Translations under genes and position numbers: made by a program
Shown here: positions 1 through 9,685 of the stretch, in pieces
Numbering within the stretch: position 1 is the first letter of the stretch
Layout of the letters: every line of letters begins with the position of its first letter
Source of the DNA: Symbiodinium natans
Lineage: Eukaryota > Sar > Dinophyceae > Suessiales > Symbiodiniaceae
Assembly (NCBI GenBank): GCA_905221605.1
Contig: CAJNDS010002635.1
Span: forward strand, 377,001-441,000
Direction: 5' to 3'
Length of the DNA: 64,000 bases
The notes under the pieces: model-generated
Told to the model about the DNA's origin: nothing
The model's database searches: none
The model's input: the letters and a program-made list of their open reading frames with translations, nothing else

Positions 1-698
1 CGTCGAAGAGCCCCTGAAGCTGTGCGTCCAGGTCTTCACGCGAGAAGAGCTGCCGGATGTGCTGACGGATGGGCGAGCCCTTGGGGAACTTGAACGCGTC
101 CAGGAAATCTTCCCACGACTCTGCGAGACGCGTGTGCGTGTAGACGACCCCTAGAGAGCCGCCGAAGAGGGGATCAGCGATGCCCGACTTGGATAACTTA
201 GCTACGGTTGCTAGCAGCTGGCGGCTTAGCAGGCGCGAGACCCCCAGGAGAGCAGCTACCAGGAAGGTGCATGCCAGGCCACCAACCTTGGGGGCTAAGT
301 GAGCCCTAAAAGGGTTTATGGTTCATATACCTTAACAGGAATCATAAGAGTATAGGGTAGATGATAAGAGTATGGGGTAGATGATCCCAATTTTAGGGTT
401 CATTTGGTCCCCAAGGAACTGGGCCGAGAGCCCTGGCTCTACGCAGGAGCTGCCACAAGCGATGCCAGAAAGGAGCCCCTTTCCTCAAGGCGGGTGCGAG
501 CGCGCTTCCTTCCATTGGCTCCCTCAAGGGCGCGGGCCCTGTCGGGACGATACTACAGGCTCTACCTTGGGACTAAAGAAATTATACTCTTTCGTCAGTG
601 TATATGACCCCAATGGTTCGTTTCGTCTCCAAGGTGCTTCGAAGCATCATGCGAGAGATCCGGTAACGTCTGAAGTGACGCCGAAGTGCAGATGAGCA
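1..698 (-). CDS. Three-exon partial gene, unknown protein
   Basis: Exons 638-698, 420-565 and 1-286 join into one open frame of about 164 codons that runs off the left edge. Phases agree at both junctions. The introns are two family 1 elements: 566-637 (GC-AG, 72 nt) and 287-419 (GT-AG). The last exon reads GGLACTFLVAALLG (a hydrophobic segment, possibly membrane) and later FKFPKGSPIRQHIRQLFSRE. I do not recognise the family. This is among the most secure models here, because removing each element exactly restores the frame. Confidence 0.82.
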
Positions 699-798
699 CT
701 ACATAGCTCGCTAGTTTAGGGTTTAGGTGTAGTTTAGGGTGTAGGGCTGTTTGCCAATCTCGCTTCTGAATGTCGGGGGGGGGGGGGGGCACTTTCAC

Positions 799-839
799 TT
801 GAGACGTCATCAATCGAAGCAAAGAGTTGCCGGTTAAAG
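799..839 (-). CDS. Candidate small exon upstream of the 1-698 chain
   Basis: Frame reads FNRQLFASIDDVS with a CAG acceptor and a GTGAAA donor. It probably belongs to the same transcript as 1-698. The link through the poly-C tract at 777-789 is unresolved. Confidence 0.5.
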
Positions 840-1491
840 CTGCTTCAGCTCACCTAACAAACCCGAAACCATAAACCCCTGAACCTGAAACCGAAAACCC
901 GAAACACTAGAAACCCTAAACCCCAGAAACCCTGAACCCCTAAACCCTAAACCCATAAGCCATCTGACCCTCCGTTTTCAGTTTAAAAGGCGGTCGGTTC
1001 AAAATAGCACCGCGGGACCCGAGAACTCAAGAACCAAGACCGCCAGAAAGAAGTTGGTGCCAATCTTCCCCCTGCTTCTTATTAGTAGGGAATCAGGGAA
1101 TGCGGGCGCTATATGTACCCTTTGAAGGATTATGTAAGGTACCCCATTCCCTCATTCCCCACTAAGAACCAGCCAATCTTGCTTCCACGGCCTAGGTCCG
1201 AAATACATGCCGAAACCAGGAATGAAGATTCCGCAGAAGTTTTGGCGGCCAAGCTTGGATCCACCCTCTGGGAACCCAGACTTGCCCAAAGTTTTTTCCT
1301 GGGAATAGTGGTTCGTCGTTCTTGGATTTCGCGTGAGCCGCCGAAAAATTCCACGGGCTTAGATGGGCAGAAGGGGGGCGGGGGGGTAGGGGGGGAGCAT
1401 GGCGTTGAGGATTGACTCAGGAGCCCAACCAAAAACTTTTCGCGGGCCTTTCACCCCTAAACCCTAAACCCCGTCCACTGCTGGGACCTAC

Positions 1492-1589
1492 ATAAAGGAC
1501 TCTGTCTCTCGGGCTCTGAGGCGGGTGCCAAGGCCTGCACGCTGCAGATGCCATTGGCCAGAATGTACGTCGGGCTGGAGTAGCCTGAG
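1492..1589 (-). CDS. Candidate exon, SGYSS-type start
   Basis: Acceptor GCAG, then one base and SGYSSPTYILANGICSVQ; donor near GTAGGT. The intron upstream holds a TTTAGGG array. The start resembles the exons at 12678-12765 and 24836-24929, which also begin one base before an S/G-G-Y motif. Confidence 0.55.
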
Positions 1590-1864
1590 CTGCAAGGCTG
1601 GGTTTAGGGTTTAGGGTTTAGGGTTTAGGGTTTAGGGTTTATAGGGTTTAGGGGTTAGCAAGGCTGGCTGGCCAGCTTTGGCGCCACCCGCTTCTTCATA
1701 GTCTTCGGGTCTGATGTCAGGGGGTTTCCGAAATTAGGGGCGTGGGGGGCACCTTCTGGGGGTCCACATTAGAAGGGAATCCGAGTATTTGGGGACCAAG
1801 TACTCATTAGGGAACCCTGAACCCTGAACCCTGAACCCTAAACCCTAAACCCTAAACGCTAAAC

Positions 1865-1957
1865 GCTGATCGAGGCCATCCCTCTGCAGCGAGCTTTGGG
1901 GCAAAAATCATGGCCGCCTGCGTATGACAACCTTGAGAACCGATCTCTTCGAGATAC
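1865..1957 (-). CDS. Candidate exon ending on a GTTTAG donor
   Basis: Acceptor ACACAG; frame YLEEIGSQGCHTQAAMIFAP; donor GTTTAGCGTTTAGGG, where the array starts. The opposite strand is also open here (LIEAIPLQRALGQKSW). I prefer minus because of the splice signals and the strand of its neighbours. Confidence 0.5.
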
Positions 1958-2039
1958 CTGTGTCGCCGTCTCCAACAAAGAGCCCAGCATTTCTATGTAA
2001 GCATCTATGTGTACCAAGTAAGTACATCTACTACTATAT

Positions 2040-2220
2040 GCACATATATACATGTGGCGCCGCGTGTGCGTGTTCGTGTGCGTGCGAGGGTGCGGGTGCA
2101 GGTGCAGGTTTGCATGTGCGTGTGCGAGCGCGCGTGCGCGCGCGCGCGCATGTGCGCGTGTGCGTGTGTATGCACGCGCGCACACAGGCGCATGTGTGTG
2201 TGTGTGTGTGTGTGTGTTTT
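2040..2220. repeat. GT/GC microsatellite block
   Basis: Mixed GTGTGC, GCGCGC and TGTG repeats. The long frames on both strands here are alternating Arg/Ala/His or Cys/Val and are not genes. Confidence 0.9.
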
Positions 2221-2363
2221 TGTTTAGCAGCTGTTGATGTTGTCTTGGTTGTTTCTGATATCTTGCTTCTAGCTCGAAATCCCTGTCCTTGCAGGTCGGA
2301 GAGGGGGAGCGCTTGGTATAGTTCAGGGCTTAGGGCTTAGGGTTTAGGGTTTCGGGTGACTAC

Positions 2364-2731
2364 CTGCGGGAAGGGCAGCCACCCCCGTAGTCCGTCCAAC
2401 CCGAAGCCAGCGGCAGGGAACCTGACCAGCAGGCGTCTGTTAGTGGTTTAGGGTTTCGGGTTTAGGTTGAGGGTTTACGGTTCGTTGTGAAGGCGATCCT
2501 CTGGCAAACTGCAAAGGGTGCTGAACCTCAGCAATAGAAGCGTCGAGGCTATACTCGAAGAGTCACGAGATCACCGGATCATAAGTTTGCTCTGGCTTCG
2601 TAGATCAGAAGCCATGGGAGGCCGCGCCTATCACATGAGTAGGCGGAATGTACGGCTCCAGGTCGGTGGCAGCGAAGCTGTCGACGGCCTTCTGTTTGCT
2701 GTCCTTTGCTGCAACGTGCGCAAGGCTGCAG
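2364..2731 (-). CDS. Three-exon chain, unknown protein
   Basis: Exons 2635-2731, 2479-2553 and 2364-2421 join in phase 0. Readable parts are SLAHVAAKDSKQKAVDSF, then YSLDASIAEVQHPLQFARGS, then VPCRWLRVGRTTGVAALPA. Donors are GTGATA, GTAAAC and GTAGTC; acceptors are GGCAG, TTCGAG and GGTCAG. No known domain was recognised. Confidence 0.62.
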
Positions 2732-2920
2732 CTGCCAAGAACCCCGCACAAAACATGTCCGGTTTAGGGCTTTCATCGGGGCTTGTGAGGTGCATAGTAG
2801 TGGTTTAGGGGGCCGAAAGGGGGGGGATTAGGGCTTGGTAGGGGCTTGGAGGGCCTAAGAAGGGGGGCGGGTTTGAACTATGGCTTCTAGGGTTGACAGC
2901 TCTTGGAGGGGTTTAGGGAG

Positions 2921-3042
2921 GGACCAAAATGAACCCTAAAATTGGGGTCAGATTCCCTATACTACTGTAATTCCTACTAAGGTACATGAACCATAAACCC
3001 TAAACCCTAAACCCGTTTAGGGTTCATACTTGGTCCTCAAGG
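2921..3042. mobile_element. Family 1 TIR element with CCCTAAA array inside
   Basis: Left arm GGACCAAAATGAACCC and right arm GGGTTCATACTTGGTCC. The core holds ATGAACCATAAACCC followed by extra CCCTAAA units, so the heptamer array sits inside the element. Confidence 0.75.
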
Positions 3043-3057
3043 TTTAGGGAAGCAGGC

Positions 3058-3115
3058 CTGCGAGATGAAGGGGATGGCTGCCAGGACGATACGCAGATGA
3101 TCCACGATGTTGAGC
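3058..3115 (-). CDS. Candidate exon, hydrophobic
   Basis: Acceptor CCGAG; frame LNIVDHLRIVLAAIPFISQ; possible GC donor (GCCTGC). The segment is apolar enough to be membrane-spanning. It lies directly upstream (transcript sense) of the family 1 copy at 2921-3042. Confidence 0.55.
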
Positions 3116-3254
3116 CTCGGAGCAGAAAGTTGAAGAAATAGATAAATATAGATAGCTATATAGTTCTACACATATATATATATATATGTGTGTGTGTGTA
3201 GGACCTTTAGGGTCTACGGGGTGATGCCCTGTCGAACACCATCTGTGTGTAGGT

Positions 3255-3760
3255 AGTAGTTGGAAACTCTAGAATTGCAATTACTTTAAGGCAGAAATCC
3301 AATTTTCCAAATTCTAAAACTCTACAATTTCGGCCTTTAACTTTTCTAGAAGTCTAAAATCTTAGAAATTCGGTCTTTCAGGTTTCCCGGGACCCCTCAA
3401 AATTTAACATTCTTCGAATTTCTAATTTGCAAAAATCTTATCTTAACTTCGAAAATTTCGGCCTTACAAATGTGAGAATTTTGGAAATAGGTCTTTCAGG
3501 TCTCCCGGAACACCTTAAAATTTGGAATTTCAAATTTTGTAATTTCAGATTTTTTTGCAATTCGGAAATTCGGCCTTTGAAGAAATGGAACTCTAGAATT
3601 TTCTGAACTTGTAAAATTCTTAGAAGAAATTCTACAATTCTAGAATTCTCGAAATTTGGTCTTTCAGGTTTCGCGGAACCCTTACAAGTTAGACCTTTAT
3701 CAGTTTTAGAGTTTTTCAATCTTAGAAAGTGCAAAATTGGCCAGACCTTTTTCATGTATA
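3255..3760. repeat. AT-rich degenerate direct repeats
   Basis: About 500 bp, AT-rich and unlike its surroundings. The phrase GGTCTTTCAGGT recurs near 3374, 3492 and 3660, each time followed by a C/G-rich CCCGG or CGCGG block. Words such as CTCTAGAATT and AAATTCGGCC also recur. I see no exon in it; the open frame at 3438-3755 is simply AT-rich repeat. Confidence 0.6.
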
Positions 3761-3831
3761 TACATATATATATAGATCTGATTGGTGTTGGCCGAGACTA
3801 TGCGGCCGCGAACCTGTCTTTCCCTGACTAC

Positions 3832-3871
3832 CTACTGGGAGCTGGTCAAAGGCCGGTGACACGCAGTCAAG
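3832..3871 (-). CDS. Candidate short exon
   Basis: Acceptor ATCAAG, frame LDCVSPAFDQLPV, donor GTAGTC. Phase does not match the exon at 3912-3989. Confidence 0.35.
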
Positions 3872-3911
3872 CTTGATGGCTACGACTTATCCCTTTGGCC
3901 AGATTTTTGTG

Positions 3912-3989
3912 CTAGGAACAAGATGGCTGGATGCATCCGCGATGCTTGCACAGCCCTTGGAACATGTATGCGCTTTGCGACTCTGACCT
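3912..3989 (-). CDS. Candidate exon, possible 3' end
   Basis: Acceptor ATCCAG; frame RSESQSAYMFQGLCKHRGC, then a TAG stop. A GTTCCT donor just before the stop is an alternative. It could be a real C-terminus, but no polyadenylation signal was identified. Confidence 0.45.
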   Translation of the reverse strand, partial: RSESQSAYMFQGLCKHRGCIQPSCS

Positions 3990-4568
3990 CTGGATAGAAT
4001 CTGGGCGTAAAGCATAGTGCTTAGCTTCATCGCTTAGGGCTCTCAGCTCCGGGTTTCGGGCGCGTATCCAATACGGTCATGAGATTCATAGTGTGGATGA
4101 GGAATACATGCCGGCTTTTTGTGGTTTGGCGTTATGGGGTTCAGGTTCTTAGGGTCAAAGTGTTTTGGGCAATCTGCCAAAAACAAGCGGGATAGAGAAA
4201 AAATCTGAGAGAAGCAATCGAAACATCTTGCGAAGAAACATGCATGTCTGTGACAGAGATGTAGACCAAACCTGCACTGCGATCTGCGAACCACTACCTC
4301 GCTCAACAGCGAATTGGCCGCCTCTTTGTTCCACCCTATCACCAATAAATCCTTAAGGTCCTTGCCACACACATATACATATATATATATGTACATTGCA
4401 GAAGCAAATAAATACATAAATAAATATGTTTTACATATATACATATATGTATATATATATATGTATACATGTATATCTAAGCACATTTGTCTAATATCCA
4501 CACACAGAGTCACACGCGCGACCGATCTCCGGAGAACCGTATCATGATAACACGACAGAACTCTCACC

Positions 4569-4671
4569 CTAAACCCTAAACCCCTAAACCCCTAAACCCC
4601 TAAACCCCTAAACCCCTAAACCCCTAAACCCTAAACCCTAAACCCTAAACCCTAAACCCTAAACCCTAAAC
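4569..4671. repeat. CCCTAAA / CCCCTAAA array
   Basis: Heptamer and octamer telomere-type units on the plus strand. On the minus strand the array begins at the donor of the exon 4672-4775. Confidence 0.95.
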
Positions 4672-4775
4672 CCACTCAGCCAAAGCCACAGAGGGATGAC
4701 CTTCTCCGGCGACGGAATCGGCCCGAACCTTTGGCAAAAATGGCATCGGCGCCCCGGCAAAAGAAAGTGGAAGAA
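4672..4775 (-). CDS. Candidate exon with CxxC motif
   Basis: Acceptor TTTCAAG; frame FFHFLLPGRRCHFCQRFGPI continuing to WLWLSG; donor GTTTAGGG is the first unit of the adjacent array. The CHFC pair may bind zinc, but there is no full motif within the exon. Confidence 0.55.
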
Positions 4776-4905
4776 CTTGAAATCCGACACAACCCTAAAA
4801 ACCCTAGACCCTAAACCCAAAACCCTAAAAGCCCTGCACCCTAAACCCTAAGCCCTAAACCCTAAACCCTAAACCCTAAAGTTGGGTTTAGGGTTTAGAG
4901 TCAGG

Positions 4906-4973
4906 TCAGTAGCGCTCCAGAGCTGTTGCAAGCTGAGACGCTTCATCTGGATCTTCAGCTGCATCACGCCAGA
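4906..4973 (-). CDS. Candidate terminal exon
   Basis: Acceptor CCTCAG; frame WRDAAEDPDEASQLATALER, then Y and TGA. A second frame (SGVMQLKIQMKRLSL) is also open, so the frame is not certain. Confidence 0.45.
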
Positions 4974-5027
4974 CTGAGGGAGTCTCAAGCTTAAAACAAC
5001 CCATGGGGGTTTTGGGGGTTTTGGGGG

Positions 5028-5127
5028 TTTAGGGTTTAGGGTTTAGGGTTTAGGGTTTAGGGATTAGGGATTAGGGTTTAGGGTTAGGGGTTTAGGGTTT
5101 AGGGTTTAGGGTTTAGGGTTTAGGGTA
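5028..5127. repeat. TTTAGGG array
   Basis: Long telomere-type array with a few variant units. Confidence 0.95.
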
Positions 5128-5491
5128 TCTTAGTTGTCCAGTACCTAGGGGAACTAAAGGTTAACTTTTGGGATTATGAGGGGATTCTATTCCCCCCAAA
5201 ATTGTGAAAGGTCACCTACTCTACTACTAAGGTATTGCAATTGATTTGGCCACTTCTCTAAGCTATGGTCCTTTTGGGGTCCTTGTTTTTCAGGCGGCCC
5301 CGCGTATTTAAGGTACCCAAAAGGGGCCATCATGTTTGTCTAGACCCGGGAGAAACCTAGGAATGAAAAGGGTGTCCTTTTGATTTTTAAGGGGATTTAA
5401 AAGGGAAGCCCAACCCTACCGTAAACCCTAAACCCTAAACCCTACACCCTAAAAAAAGAAAAGGAAAAAAAGAGCCTACCCCCGGTCCTAG

Positions 5492-5556
5492 TTAATCGGG
5501 GTGGGCCTCCAGCTCTCCAATCACGCTGAAGCCGACCAGAGATTTGGAAGGACTGC
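5492..5556 (-). CDS. Candidate terminal exon
   Basis: Acceptor TGGCAG; frame SPSKSLVGFSVIGELEAHPD, then TAA. One of several short exons that end in a stop, so it may be a gene end. Confidence 0.5.
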
Positions 5557-5656
5557 CTGCCAGGACTTTAGGGTTTAGGGTTTAGGGTTTAGGGTTTAGG
5601 GTTTAGGGTTTAGGGTTTAGGGTTTAGGGTTTAGGGATCCGCTATTTTTGTTAAAC

Positions 5657-5733
5657 CCCCAATAGCGAGTATGCTGCCGCTGCATCCAACTTCGCTGGTC
5701 AGCCAAACTGAGGCATCTTGGCAGTGCTGCTCG
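5657..5733 (-). CDS. Candidate exon
   Basis: Acceptor GAACAG; frame EQHCQDASVWLTSEVGCSGS; donor GTTTAAC. A second frame is also open. Confidence 0.45.
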
Positions 5734-5949
5734 CTGTTCAACGGATGATATGTATAGACATAATCAGATCAGTACTAGGTTTAGGGTTTAGGGTTTAGGG
5801 CTTAGGCACTCATTCTTAATATGCATATATCTGAATATTCACATTGCGAAGTTCAAGAAGCGAACAACAAACACCACACCATCGGCAGTCTCCCAAGCTT
5901 CACACCACGCGCCTGAAGGAACCCGAACCCCCCCGGCACACATTGATGT

Positions 5950-6085
5950 TGGGGTTTAGGGTTTAGGGTTTAGGGTTTAGGGTTTGGGGTTTAGGGTTTA
6001 GGGTTTAGGGTTTAGGGTTTTAGGGTTTAGGGTTTAGGGTTTAGGGTTTAGGGTTTAGGGGTTAGGGGTTAGGGGTTAGGGTTTA
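5950..6085. repeat. TTTAGGG array
   Basis: About 18 telomere-type units, drifting to GGGGTTA at the right end. Confidence 0.95.
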
Positions 6086-6090
6086 GGGTT

Positions 6091-6187
6091 GGGATGTTCC
6101 CTCTTATTCTAACAGTCTTAATCGGGATTATAGCACTCCCCATTCTACTCCTCAGTAAGGACTGTGAGTATACGGGGGAACCTCCCA
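6091..6187. mobile_element. Family 3 TIR element (GGGATGTTCCC)
   Basis: Starts GGGATGTTCCCTCTTATTC and ends GGGGGAACCTCCC, with a shared inner arm around CAGTCTTAA / TAAGGACTG. Related copies are at 12000-12104, 27070-27184, 28069-28132, 41966-42070 and 45484-45536. Confidence 0.7.
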
Positions 6188-6323
6188 ATACGGGGGTTTA
6201 CGAAAATCAGGGGCCCCTAATCTAGAGCCCCAAATACTAGGATTCCTCTATGGTAAGGACCCCGAAGGTACCCCTACATAATCCCTGGAAGTGCCTATAA
6301 TTCCCCTTGAAGGGTATACATAG

Positions 6324-6410
6324 CTTGGGGACGAAATGAACCCTAAAATTGGGGCCATATACCCTATACTACTATAACTCCTACCAAGGTATATGAACCC
6401 TAAACCAAGG
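6324..6410. mobile_element. Family 1 half element
   Basis: Left arm CTTGGGGACGAAATGAACCC and core (ATACCCTATACTACTATAAC) are present. The right arm is lost. Confidence 0.7.
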
Positions 6411-6790
6411 TAGGGCCCCTAAACCCAAAACCCAAAACCCTAATCCCTGGCCCCGAATTTCGGAACCCCCCCCCCCCCCATTCATTGATGCGAAGAAGGT
6501 GGCTGAGCTCGAAGAGCTCGTGTTTGCCAAGTCCCTGCTCAGCCTTGGCACAGGGTTTGGGGTTTAGGGTTTAGGGTGTTAGGGTGTTAGGGTGTTAGGG
6601 TGCTAGGGTGTTAGGGTGTTAGGGTGTTAGGTTTTAGGGTTTAGGCTGCGGCTCCCACACCACTTATAAGTGCGGGAAAACATGGGGCACAGAACCCCAA
6701 AAAAAAGATACCCCTGAACCCTAAACCCTAAACCCCAAACCCCAAAGCCCTAAGCCCTAAACCCTAAACCCTAAACCCTAAACCCCAAAC

Positions 6791-6890
6791 CCCAAAGCAA
6801 CAAAAATGCGCCTCGTCTTCCTGCAGGACTCCCAGCTTCTGAGGCCTTCGAGGCTTCACCAGAGAAGTGTCCCCTATCAAGCTCCCAGAA
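6791..6890 (-). CDS. Candidate exon
   Basis: Acceptor CGGGAG; frame FWELDRGHFSGEASKASEAG continuing to GRRGAFLLLW; donor GTTTGGGGTTTGGGG, a variant array unit. Confidence 0.58.
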
Positions 6891-6977
6891 CTCCCGGGGT
6901 TTAGGGTTTAGGTTTTAGGGTTTTGGGGGTTCGGGGTTGGGGGTTAGGGTTTAGGGTTTAGGGTTTAGGGGTTAGGC

Positions 6978-7097
6978 TTCAGGTGGGTGGTTGTCAAAAT
7001 TATGATCCCTTTTGGGGGGGGAATCCTAAATATTAGGTGCCGTATTGTCACAGGGAATCCAAAAAGGGATCATCTTGACAACCACCCAGGTGTATTT
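6978..7097. mobile_element. TIR element (GGGTGGTTGTCAA)
   Basis: Arms GGTGGTTGTCAAAATTATGA and GATCATCTTGACAACCACC are inverted repeats. The minus-strand end GTGGTTGTC coincides with the donor of the exon 7086-7182. Confidence 0.75.
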
Positions 7098-7182
7098 GGA
7101 GTGTTCGACGTGCTGTCATCGTCTGTTCTCTCTCGCTCTCTCTCTCGTCTTCTTCTCTCCCCTACTTCTCTACGAGGTGCAG
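7086..7182 (-). CDS. Candidate exon, Arg/Glu-rich
   Basis: Acceptor GCGCAG; frame PRREVGERRRRERERERTDD, then DSTSNTPNTPG. It is low complexity and highly charged, as in RS/RE-like splicing proteins, but the DNA is a GAGA repeat, so function is not inferred. Confidence 0.45.
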
Positions 7183-7677
7183 CTGCGCGGTTTGGGACAG
7201 AAACATATCAAACCCTAAACCCTAAACCTTAAATCCTAAACCCTAAACCCCAAAGTCTCAAACCAAGACGGTTTAGGGCTTAGGGATTTGTAAAGCGTAC
7301 AGGCACATGATGCTTGCCGTTTTCTCAGAGCTGGTCGTTTAAGACCCCCCCCCCTCTAGCATTAAACCCCCCCGTACCCCCTAATATTACATACTCCCAT
7401 TGTAGTTACACTATAGTTCTACTAGTGAATATGGGGGGGGGGTATTTAATATGAGGGGGTAGGGGGGAGGAGGTTTAATTCGAGGGGGGCGGAGATGAAC
7501 ACTCAAGAATATGAGGGTCGCAAGAATTACTGATAGCATTCCCTTATGGTCCCATTTATAGTTATACTATGGTAACACCCAAAACCCTATTCCAACTATT
7601 GAGGCCCCTACAACCCTAAAGACTAAACCCAAAACCCTAAACCCTAAACCCTAAATCCTAAACCCTAAGCCCTAAAC

Positions 7678-8131
7678 CCTCTACTGACTCTACTGCCCTG
7701 AGTCTGTGGAAGAAAACGCCGGCCTCACCGCTTGCCGCACGCGCCTCTGTGCCTGGACCCAAGATCTGCTGGCTTCAGGTGAAGCTCTAGGGTTTAGGGT
7801 TTAGGGTTTAGGGTACGTTCTCAACTGATTCTTCAAGATTCTCAAGAGGAATTTCACGAGAAGCTCTCGAACCGCAATGCGTCTTCGGATGTTTGGGCCT
7901 CGAGCCCCGTGAAGCGCTGCGTGATGTTGACCCCCATCCGCGTGTCGTACTTGGCTGAGGCCAGGAAGATCTCCTTCGGCAGAAGCTTGCAGCTTGTGAA
8001 TTCGGGCTCCCAAGCCTGTCCACCCTAAACCCTAAACCCTGAACCCTGAACCCTAAACCCTAAACCCTAAACGAAAATTGTAAGGGAAAGCGCTTCGGCG
8101 AATGCTTCTGCGAGGAGGTCCGTGGTGTGCC
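7678..8131 (-). CDS. Three-exon chain, unknown protein
   Basis: Exons 8073-8131, 7858-8015 and 7678-7772 join in phase. The protein reads HTTDLLAEAFAEALSLTIF, then AWEPEFTSCKLLPKEIFLAS and DTRMGVNITQRFTGLEAQTS, then QQILGPGTEARAASGEAGVF. Two donors are GTTTAGGG (8072 and 7677 downward), so heptamer arrays are the introns. The middle donor is GTGAAA. The first exon starts on the CCAAG|G end of a family 1 copy. No domain recognised. Confidence 0.72.
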
Positions 8132-8217
8132 CTTGGGGACCAAAAGGGTTTATGGTTCACATACCTTCAAAGGGGGTCTATGGTAGTATAGGGTATATGA
8201 CCCATCTGGTCCCCACA
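8131..8217. mobile_element. Family 1 TIR element
   Basis: CCTTGGGGACCAAAAGGG to CATCTGGTCCCCA. Its end provides the acceptor of exon 8073-8131. Confidence 0.75.
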
Positions 8218-8346
8218 GTTTCAGCACTTTAGCCACTGTACCCGCTTTTTGAGCTAAAGCCTAAACCATAAATCCTAAACCCTAAATCCTAAATCCGAAA
8301 ACCCTAAACCCTAAACCCTAAACCCTAAAACCCTAAACGCTAAAAC

Positions 8347-8627
8347 CCCAGGGGAGGCCTCCTGCTCCGGATGGAAGTGCGGCTCCTTCCAGGGGATGAA
8401 GAACTTGACTCCATGGCATTTGAAAGCCCCCTGGTGGCTGCACAAGCCTGAACCTCACTAGCACCTCAAGTCCATGGGTTTAGGGTTTAGGGTTTAGGGT
8501 TTAGGGTTTAGGCTTTAGGGTTTAGGGTTTAGGGCATGTTGGGCTCACACCTTCCGGACGAGGAACTGGGATCATTCAGCCTAGCCTGCTCGGAGTCTTT
8601 CGCGGTGCCCTGGGTGCTGTTGTCCAC
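8347..8627 (-). CDS. Two-exon chain, Cys/His-containing
   Basis: Exons 8549-8627 (VDNSTQGTAKDSEQARLNDP) and 8347-8447 (LCSHQGAFKCHGVKFFIPWK, then EPHFHPEQEASPG). The donor GTGAGC gives this phase; the alternative GTGTGA donor gives another open frame. The downstream donor is GTTTTAG. Confidence 0.6.
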
Positions 8628-8725
8628 CTGATCAAAGCATTCAGGGTTTTGGGTTTTGGGTTTAGGGTTTGGCGTTTGGGGTTTGGGGTTTAGGGTTTTG
8701 GGGTGGGTATTCAGAAACGAGGCGC

Positions 8726-8816
8726 ATAGGGATGCATAGGCTCATCGCATCCTGCAAACCGGCGAAAAGAGGAACTCCCCGCCCCACCTGGTTGAGGACG
8801 GTGCGCGACATACCTT
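8726..8816 (-). CDS. Candidate exon, frame ambiguous
   Basis: Two frames are open: MSRTVLNQVGRGVPLFAGLQ and YVAHRPQPGGAGSSSFRRFA. The donor is GTTTCT. Confidence 0.4.
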
Positions 8817-8859
8817 CCACAGGTTTCGCTAGCACGCATATAAGAGACGAATAATGCAA

Positions 8860-9055
8860 ACGAAAAAAAGAAAACAGAACTAATTAACAACCATAATAAC
8901 TTGGCTGCACTCAGGAGGGCAGCTATAAATTAAACTTTTAGCTGCCTTACTAAGAAACCCAATAAACCCAAAAAAGGTAAGGATCTAAAGTTACAGTAAA
9001 GTACCACAAAGATAACAAAATAGTACGTATATATATATATATATATAAACACGTA
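8860..9055. other. AT-rich spacer
   Basis: A/T-rich DNA ending in a TATATA run at 9027-9046. No exon with splice signals seen. Confidence 0.6.
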
Positions 9056-9187
9056 TTCGGTTTCGGGGGGGGCTATGCTTGGTAAGCTTGCCTTGCAGTG
9101 ACTTGTCGTCGTCCTCACTGGTGCCTTTGCCGAAGTAGTTCCGGGCACGCTCCACGGCATCCTGGCACAGTAGGTTTCGGGTTAGGG

Positions 9188-9295
9188 GGTTTAGGGTTTA
9201 GGGTTTAGGGTTTAGGGTTTAGGGTTTAGGGTTTAGGGTTTAGGGTTTAGGACTAGGGTTTAGGGTTTAGGGTTTAGGGTTTAGGGTTTACGAGG
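9188..9295. repeat. TTTAGGG array
   Basis: About 14 telomere-type units. Confidence 0.95.
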
Positions 9296-9357
9296 GGTTT
9301 AGGGCTTAGGGTTTGGGGTTGACGGCCTTTGGGCTTGGGGTTTATAGGGTTTAGGGC

Positions 9358-9685
9358 CAAGGTCTGAGCCAAAGATTTGTGAAAATCGTGGTGCCCAAAC
9401 TGAAGCCCAGTCTTTTGGGGACCAAATGAACTCTGAAATTGGGCTCAAATACCCTGTACTACTCCCATTTCGACTAGAGGGTCTTTGAACCATATACCCT
9501 ATACTACTATACTTGTCCATGATAGGGTAGAGGAACCACAAACCCTTTTGGGGTTCAAAATGGGTCCCCCAGGTCCTTGATGTTGCCCGCCGTGAAGTCC
9601 GTGTTGCTCCCGAAGCGCTTGTGGAGGCGGATCGTGTGCCTGAGATCGCCAATCGGATGGGAAGTCCCGTTAATTTTATGGGAGC
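9358..9685 (-). CDS. Two exons split by a family 1 element
   Basis: Exon about 9575-9685 reads KINGTSHPIGDLRHTIRLHK, then FGSNTDFTAGNIK. Exon 9358-9411 reads WASVWAPRFSQIFGSDLG. Removing the element at 9412-9574 and one base restores NIKDWASVWAP. The boundary here is not GT (GA-AG or position-exact removal). The plus strand of 9579-9720 is also open (LDVARREVRVAPEALVEADR), so the strand carries some doubt. Confidence 0.5.
9411..9573. mobile_element. Family 1 TIR element, longer copy
   Basis: CTTTTGGGGACCAAATGAAC to AAAATGGGTCCCCCAGG, with a duplicated core. Confidence 0.75.

Noticed and set aside
1859-2340. Cys/Val- and Arg/Ala/His-rich frames up to 138 codons
   Set aside because: They translate a GT/GC microsatellite; only 1865-1957 has exon features.
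3438-3755. 105-codon minus-strand frame rich in Lys/Leu
   Set aside because: It lies in degenerate AT-rich direct repeats with no splice signals and simple composition.
4567-4680. True telomere or chromosome end
   Set aside because: Arrays occur in both orientations every few hundred bases along the whole window with exons between them, so they are interstitial.
6482-6556. Plus-strand frame FIDAKKVAELEELVFAKSLL
   Set aside because: The minus strand has a CAG acceptor at 6535 and an open frame (GLGKHELFELSHLLRINEWG); the evidence is balanced, so neither was listed as a feature.
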